The position numbers were made by a program, and so were the translations under genes. 17,600 nt of DNA. It comes from Actinomycetes bacterium (GTDB lineage: Bacteria; Actinomycetota; CALGFH01). Below are positions 14,042-17,600 of the stretch, piece by piece (within the stretch, counting starts at the first letter, position 1; every line of letters starts with the position of its first letter). The stretch covers positions 1 to 17,600 of the forward strand of contig JASLIH010000157.1 of the NCBI GenBank assembly GCA_030152105.1. Reading direction: 5' to 3'. The notes beneath the pieces are model-generated. The model ran no database searches and was not told the origin of the DNA. It saw only the letters and a list, made by a program, of their open reading frames with translations.

Positions 14042-16678
14042 ATGACCGAGCTGCCGACCGGGACCGTGACCTTCCTGTTCACCGACATCGAGGGCTCCAC
14101 CGGTCTACTCCAGACACTCGGTGCCCGGTATGCGGCGGTCCTGGACGAGCATGCGGCGATCGTCCGGCGAGCCGTCGCCGACGGCGGCGGGGTCGAGGTC
14201 AGCACCCACGGGGACGCGATCTTCGTCGCCTTCCGCAGCCCAGTGGCGGCCGTCCGGGCGGCGGCCGCCGCCCAGCGGGGCCTCGCCTCCCACGACTGGT
14301 CGCCCGGCCCGCCGCTGCGGGTCCGGATGGGCGTCCACACCGGGGAAGGGACCCTCGGCGGGGACGACTACGTCGGCATCGACGTGCACCGTGCGGCCCG
14401 GATCGCCGACGCGGCCCACGGCGGCCAGGTGATCGTGTCCGACGCCACCCGCGGGCTCGTCGAGCACACGCTCCCCGAGGGCGCCTCCCTCCGCGACCTG
14501 GGGCTGCACCACCTGCGGGGCCTCACCGACCCCGAGCGCCTCCACCAGCTGGTCGTCGCCGGGCTCGAGTCGGACTTCCCGCCGCCCCGGACCCTCGACG
14601 CCCGGCCGAGCAACCTCCCGCCGCAGCTCACCTCGTTCGTGGGCCGGGAGGAGGAGATCACCGAGGTGGAGCGGCTCCTCGGCCAGACCCGCCTGCTCAC
14701 CCTCACCGGGCCGGGAGGGTCCGGGAAGTCCCGGCTGGCCCTCCGGGTCGCCGCCGACCTGCTCCCCCAGTACCGGGACGGCTCCTGCTTCGTCGACCTG
14801 GCCCCGGTGACCGACCCCGCCCTGGTCCCGGCGGCGGTGGCCAACGCCCTCGGGGTCCCGGAGTCGGCCGGGCGGCCCATCCTCGACGAGGTCAAGGACC
14901 ATCTCCGCAACCGTGAGCTCCTCCAGGTGGTCGACAACTTCGAGCAGGTGGCCGAGGCCGGCCCGGTGATCGAGGAGCTGCTCACGGCCGCCCCGAGGCT
15001 GCGGACGATGGTCACCTCCCGGGTCGTGCTGTCGCTCCGGGGCGAGCAGGAGTACGCCGTCCCGCCGCTCCACGTCCCCGACCCGGGACGGCTCCCCCTC
15101 GACCTGTCCGCGCTCACCGGGGTCGAGGCGGTGCGGCTGTTCACCGAGCGGGCCAGGGCGGCCAGTCCCCGGTTCGCGCTGACCGAGCAGAACGCCCCGG
15201 TGGTGGCCGAGATCACCGCCCGGCTGGACGGCCTGCCCCTGGCGATCGAGCTCGCCGCCACGCGGACCAAGGTGCTGACGCCCGAGCAGATCCTGTCCCG
15301 ACTCAAGCGGCGGCTGTCGATCCTCACCTCGGGGTCGCGGAGCCTGCCCGAGCGCCAGCGGACCCTGCGGGCCGCCATCGCCTGGAGCTACGACCTGCTC
15401 GACCCGGTCGACCGGCGCCTGTTCGCGCGCCTGTCGATCTTCACCGGCGGCTGGACCTTCGAGTCGGCCGAGGCGGTGTGCGACCCCGATGGACTGGGGG
15501 TTGACGCCCTCGACGGGCTGACCTCGCTGGTGGACAAGTCGCTGATCCGCAGGGTCGAGCCGCCTGGGCGCCCGGCGCGGTTCTCGATGCTGGAGACAAT
15601 CCGGGAGTTCGGGCTCGAGCAGCTCGAGGACACCGGCGAGCTCGAGCCGGTCCGCCGGCGCCACGCCGAGCACTTCCTCGACCTGGCCGAGGAGGCCGAA
15701 CCCTACCTGACCGGCAAAGACCAGGGCGAATGGCTGGACCGCTGCGACCAGGAGCACGCCAACATCCGCGCCGCCCTCCGCTGGGCCATCGAGACCGGCG
15801 ACGCCGGACGGGCCCAGTCGGCCGCCGGCGGCCTGTGGCGGTTCTGGCAGCAGCGCGGGCACCTGGCCGAGGGCCGGCGGTGGCTCGAGGAGGTCCTGGC
15901 CATGCCGTCGGGGCAGGGGCCAACCGCGGCCAGGGCGAAGGCCCTGGCGGGAGCGGGTGGGATCGCCTGGTGGAGCGACCGGGAGGCCTCCCGTGCCCTG
16001 TACGGCGAGGCCCTGGCGATCGCACGCGGGCTCGGCGACCCCGCCCGCCTCGCCGAGGCCCTGTACAACCAGGCGTTCGTCGTCGCCGCCGAGCAGGACG
16101 TCGAGGCCGCCGCCCGCCTCCTGGACGAGAGCCTCGAGCTGTTCCGTCAGGTCGGGGACGAGGCCGGGGTGGCCAGGGCCCAGGTGATGCTGGTGGTCCG
16201 GGACGCGATGGCCGGCGCCTGGGACCTCGTGGTGGCCAGGATCGAGGAGGTCACGGCGATCTGGCGCCGGCTCGGCGACCGCCTCAACCTCGCCTTCGGC
16301 CTGATCTGGCTGGCGTTCGCCCACGGGCGCGCCGGACGCCCGGACGACGCCCGGGCCACCGCCCTCGAGGCCCTTGACCTGTTCCGCGAGGCCGACGACG
16401 CCACCGGGATCGCCCTCACCTTCCTGGACCTGGCGTTCCTGCTGACCTGGGAGGGCCGTCACGAGGACGCCATCCGGATGGCCGCTGTCTCCAAGTCCCA
16501 CCGCGACCGGGCCGGCGGCGGCCCCACCCCCGGCTTCGGCGGGATGCTCGAGGGAGACCCGGTGGCCGAGGCCGGTGCCCACCTCAGCGAGGACGCGGCC
16601 CGGCGGGCCTGGGAGGAGGGCCTGACGATGAGTGTCCCCGAGGCGGTGACGCTCGCCCGGGGGGTGGCCGGCCGGTAG
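14042..16678 (+). CDS. Class III cyclase domain / NB-ARC ATPase / TPR signalling protein
   Basis: A three-part protein of 878 residues. Residues 1-175 form a class III adenylate/guanylate cyclase domain: metal-binding Asp15 (FTDIEGST) and Asp58 (THGD), adenine-contacting Asp109 and transition-state Arg120 are present. The substrate-specifying Lys is Ser54 and the transition-state Asn is His116 (VHRAAR). Residues 195-470 are an NB-ARC/STAND ATPase with FVGRE at 199-203, Walker A GPGGSGKS at 223-230, Walker B ending Asp298, TSR at 325-327 and GLPL at 397-400. Residues from about 535 to the end are TPR-like helical repeats. Many such proteins in actinobacteria end in a LuxR DNA-binding domain; none is visible here. 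ATG 14042 lacks a ribosome site and follows TAGAGT by 6 bases. Ligand, output and true cyclase activity are unknown. Confidence 0.92.
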   Translation: MTELPTGTVTFLFTDIEGSTGLLQTLGARYAAVLDEHAAIVRRAVADGGGVEVSTHGDAIFVAFRSPVAAVRAAAAAQRGLASHDWSPGPPLRVRMGVHTGEGTLGGDDYVGIDVHRAARIADAAHGGQVIVSDATRGLVEHTLPEGASLRDLGLHHLRGLTDPERLHQLVVAGLESDFPPPRTLDARPSNLPPQLTSFVGREEEITEVERLLGQTRLLTLTGPGGSGKSRLALRVAADLLPQYRDGSCFVDLAPVTDPALVPAAVANALGVPESAGRPILDEVKDHLRNRELLQVVDNFEQVAEAGPVIEELLTAAPRLRTMVTSRVVLSLRGEQEYAVPPLHVPDPGRLPLDLSALTGVEAVRLFTERARAASPRFALTEQNAPVVAEITARLDGLPLAIELAATRTKVLTPEQILSRLKRRLSILTSGSRSLPERQRTLRAAIAWSYDLLDPVDRRLFARLSIFTGGWTFESAEAVCDPDGLGVDALDGLTSLVDKSLIRRVEPPGRPARFSMLETIREFGLEQLEDTGELEPVRRRHAEHFLDLAEEAEPYLTGKDQGEWLDRCDQEHANIRAALRWAIETGDAGRAQSAAGGLWRFWQQRGHLAEGRRWLEEVLAMPSGQGPTAARAKALAGAGGIAWWSDREASRALYGEALAIARGLGDPARLAEALYNQAFVVAAEQDVEAAARLLDESLELFRQVGDEAGVARAQVMLVVRDAMAGAWDLVVARIEEVTAIWRRLGDRLNLAFGLIWLAFAHGRAGRPDDARATALEALDLFREADDATGIALTFLDLAFLLTWEGRHEDAIRMAAVSKSHRDRAGGGPTPGFGGMLEGDPVAEAGAHLSEDAARRAWEEGLTMSVPEAVTLARGVAGR

Positions 16679-16691
16679 CCGGCAGCGCCGG
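16679..16691 (+). terminator. Short GC hairpin after the cyclase gene
   Basis: CCGGC-AGC-GCCGG directly follows the TAG of the cyclase gene, forming a five-base-pair stem with a three-base loop followed by TT. It could end that transcript before the separate promoter box of the HAD gene at 16701. The stem is short and there is no T-run, so this is weak. Confidence 0.25.
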
Positions 16692-16700
16692 TTCCCGCCC

Positions 16701-16713
16701 TACACTGACCCGC
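16701..16713 (+). promoter_or_regulatory. TANNNT -10 box for a leaderless HAD transcript
   Basis: TACACT at 16701-16706 fits the actinobacterial -10 pattern TANNNT and ends seven bases before ATG 16714, which would place the transcription start on or next to the A of ATG. No Shine-Dalgarno sequence is present between the preceding stop and this ATG. No recognisable -35 lies 16-19 bases upstream. Confidence 0.45.
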
Positions 16714-17373
16714 ATGAGCCAGCGTGATGGCGTCCGCCACGTGGTGTGGGACTGGAACGGCACCTTGTTCGACGACCATGCCGCGGTGGTGGCGGCTATC
16801 AACGACGCGCTCGGGGTGCTGCGCCTCCGCCCGATCGACTCCGACACCTACCGCAGTCATTACACCAGGCCGGTCCAGCGGTTCTACGAGGTGGTGGCCG
16901 GCCGGCCCATCGAGCCGGCCGAGTGGCGGGCCCTCGACGAGGCCTACCACGTGAGCTACGGCGCCTGGGTGGAGCGGCTCGAGCTGGCCCCCGACGCCGT
17001 GGCGGCGCTGGCGGCGGCCGAGGCGGCCGGCCTCAGCCAGTCGCTGCTGTCGATGTGGCGCCACCAGGCCCTGGTGCCGCTGGTCGAGCGCCTCGGGATT
17101 GGCCGCTTCTTCGTCCGCGTGGACGGCCTGCGGGTGCCGGGGGGCGAGGCCAAGACCGGGCACCTGGTGGAGCACCTGGCCGCGCTGGAGGTTGCCGCCC
17201 CGGCGGCGCTGCTGGTCGGCGACTCGCTCGACGACCTGGCGGCGGCCCGGGCGGTCGGCGCCCGCTGCGTGCTGTACGACGGGGGCTCCCACCACCGGGA
17301 CGCGCTCGAGGCGACCGGCGTGCCGGTGGTCGACACCCTCACCGCCGCCCTGGCCGTGGCCAGGCGCACATGA
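16714..17373 (+). CDS. HAD-superfamily hydrolase (phosphoglycolate-phosphatase-like)
   Basis: HAD hydrolases are cytosolic phosphatases using an Asp nucleophile. The 219-residue protein shows all four motifs: I DWNGT with nucleophile Asp13, II Ser113 (SLLSMW), III Lys147 (GEAKTGH), and IV GDSLDD with Asp170 and Asp174. The second motif-I Asp, normally the general acid/base, is Asn15. This DWNGT form occurs naturally in some HAD subgroups, so it need not mean loss of activity. The helical region between motifs I and II is a C1-type cap, as in phosphoglycolate phosphatase and beta-phosphoglucomutase relatives. The substrate is unknown. The ATG is probably leaderless. The stop overlaps the next start as ATGA, linking it to the glycosyltransferase. 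Confidence 0.9.
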   Translation: MSQRDGVRHVVWDWNGTLFDDHAAVVAAINDALGVLRLRPIDSDTYRSHYTRPVQRFYEVVAGRPIEPAEWRALDEAYHVSYGAWVERLELAPDAVAALAAAEAAGLSQSLLSMWRHQALVPLVERLGIGRFFVRVDGLRVPGGEAKTGHLVEHLAALEVAAPAALLVGDSLDDLAAARAVGARCVLYDGGSHHRDALEATGVPVVDTLTAALAVARRT

Positions 17374-17600
17374 CCCTCACCGTCTCCCTGGTCACACTCG
17401 GTGACCCCGGCCGCCTGACCGGCGGCTACCGCTACCACCGCCGCATGGCCGAGCTGGCCCCGGACTGCGGCGCCGCCGTCCGCTTCGTCTCCTTCCCCGA
17501 GCGCCCCTTCCCCCTGCCCACCCTGGCTGGCCCGGCAGTGCTGCGGCAATCGCGCAGCGACGTCCTGGTGCTGGACAGCATCGCCGCCGCCTTCCTCGGG
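17370..17600 (+). CDS. Glycosyltransferase, GT4-like (N-terminal part only)
   Basis: Seventy-seven codons are present before the window ends. The protein starts MTLTVSLVTLGDPGRLTGGYRYHRRMAE in outline: a first Rossmann strand, then the glycine-rich loop TGGYRYHRRM. It continues with a strand RFVSFPE, and another strand LVLDSIAAAFLG. This is how family 4-type (GT-B fold) glycosyltransferases begin, in which the Gly-rich loop near residue 19 contacts the donor sugar nucleotide. Donor and acceptor are not deducible, and the diagnostic C-terminal E-x7-E region lies outside. ATG 17370 overlaps the HAD stop (ATGA), so translation is probably coupled and the phosphatase may act in the same sugar pathway. 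Confidence 0.75.
   Translation, partial: MTLTVSLVTLGDPGRLTGGYRYHRRMAELAPDCGAAVRFVSFPERPFPLPTLAGPAVLRQSRSDVLVLDSIAAAFLG

Noticed and set aside
14105..16582. 825-residue minus-strand frame opposite the cyclase gene
   Set aside because: It has no domain pattern, and its composition (Gly, Asp, Glu, Gln, Arg) is that of the antisense of a high-GC gene. The plus-strand frame has coherent cyclase, NB-ARC and TPR motifs.
1..17600. tRNA, rRNA, CRISPR array, insertion sequence, prophage or known defence cassette
   Set aside because: By eye there is no cloverleaf, repeat-spacer array, transposase, integrase or terminal repeat. The STAND-type protein alone, among housekeeping genes, is not enough to call a defence system.

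Overview
The window is a very GC-rich stretch of ordinary, densely packed chromosome. Third codon positions are almost all G or C, GTG starts occur, several genes look leaderless, and the families are typical of high-GC Gram-positive bacteria. These families include cydDC/cydAB, a MocR regulator, a cyclase/NB-ARC/TPR protein, and a HAD-glycosyltransferase pair. I infer an actinobacterium (Actinomycetota), perhaps an uncultured soil lineage; the rank below phylum cannot be read from the sequence. I saw no tRNA, rRNA, CRISPR array, insertion sequence or phage gene. No gap between genes exceeds about 185 bases.

Region 1 (1-6369, all minus strand) is a complete cytochrome bd oxidase locus, transcribed cydD, cydC, cydA, cydB. 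CydDC is the ABC exporter needed to assemble the oxidase, and CydAB is the quinol oxidase. Downstream of cydB lie a small membrane protein broken by a one-base frameshift in a run of six G, and the start of a coiled-coil-beginning gene that leaves the window.

Region 2 (6553-7944, plus) is a glutamate decarboxylase diverging from cydD. The shared 183-base spacer holds two CATCC/GGATG inverted repeats. A respiratory oxidase and a proton-consuming decarboxylase side by side suggest, but do not prove, a shared response to low oxygen or acid.

Region 3 (7969-10598, minus) is a tight cluster: a CynX/NimT-like MFS exporter, a CorA-type metal channel and a VOC-fold protein. The MFS gene is preceded by two overlapping hairpins. 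Region 4 (10709-13984) holds an aldo/keto reductase diverging from a MocR/GabR-type regulator that probably controls it. A short-chain dehydrogenase-like protein converges on the regulator, and the two overlap by 29 bases. Both the regulator and the dehydrogenase lack expected conserved residues.

Region 5 (14042-17600, plus) carries an 878-residue class III cyclase/NB-ARC/TPR signalling protein, a HAD phosphatase, and the start of a glycosyltransferase whose ATG overlaps the HAD stop codon. Three plus-strand genes (regulator, cyclase protein, HAD) share a TANNNT box 6-8 bases before their ATG and no clear Shine-Dalgarno sequence, the signature of leaderless transcripts.

I found no clearly novel multi-gene system. 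The most useful leads are the leaderless-start pattern, the overlapping hairpins before the MFS gene, the cyd motif repeats, the frameshifted small protein, and the missing catalytic or cofactor-binding residues.
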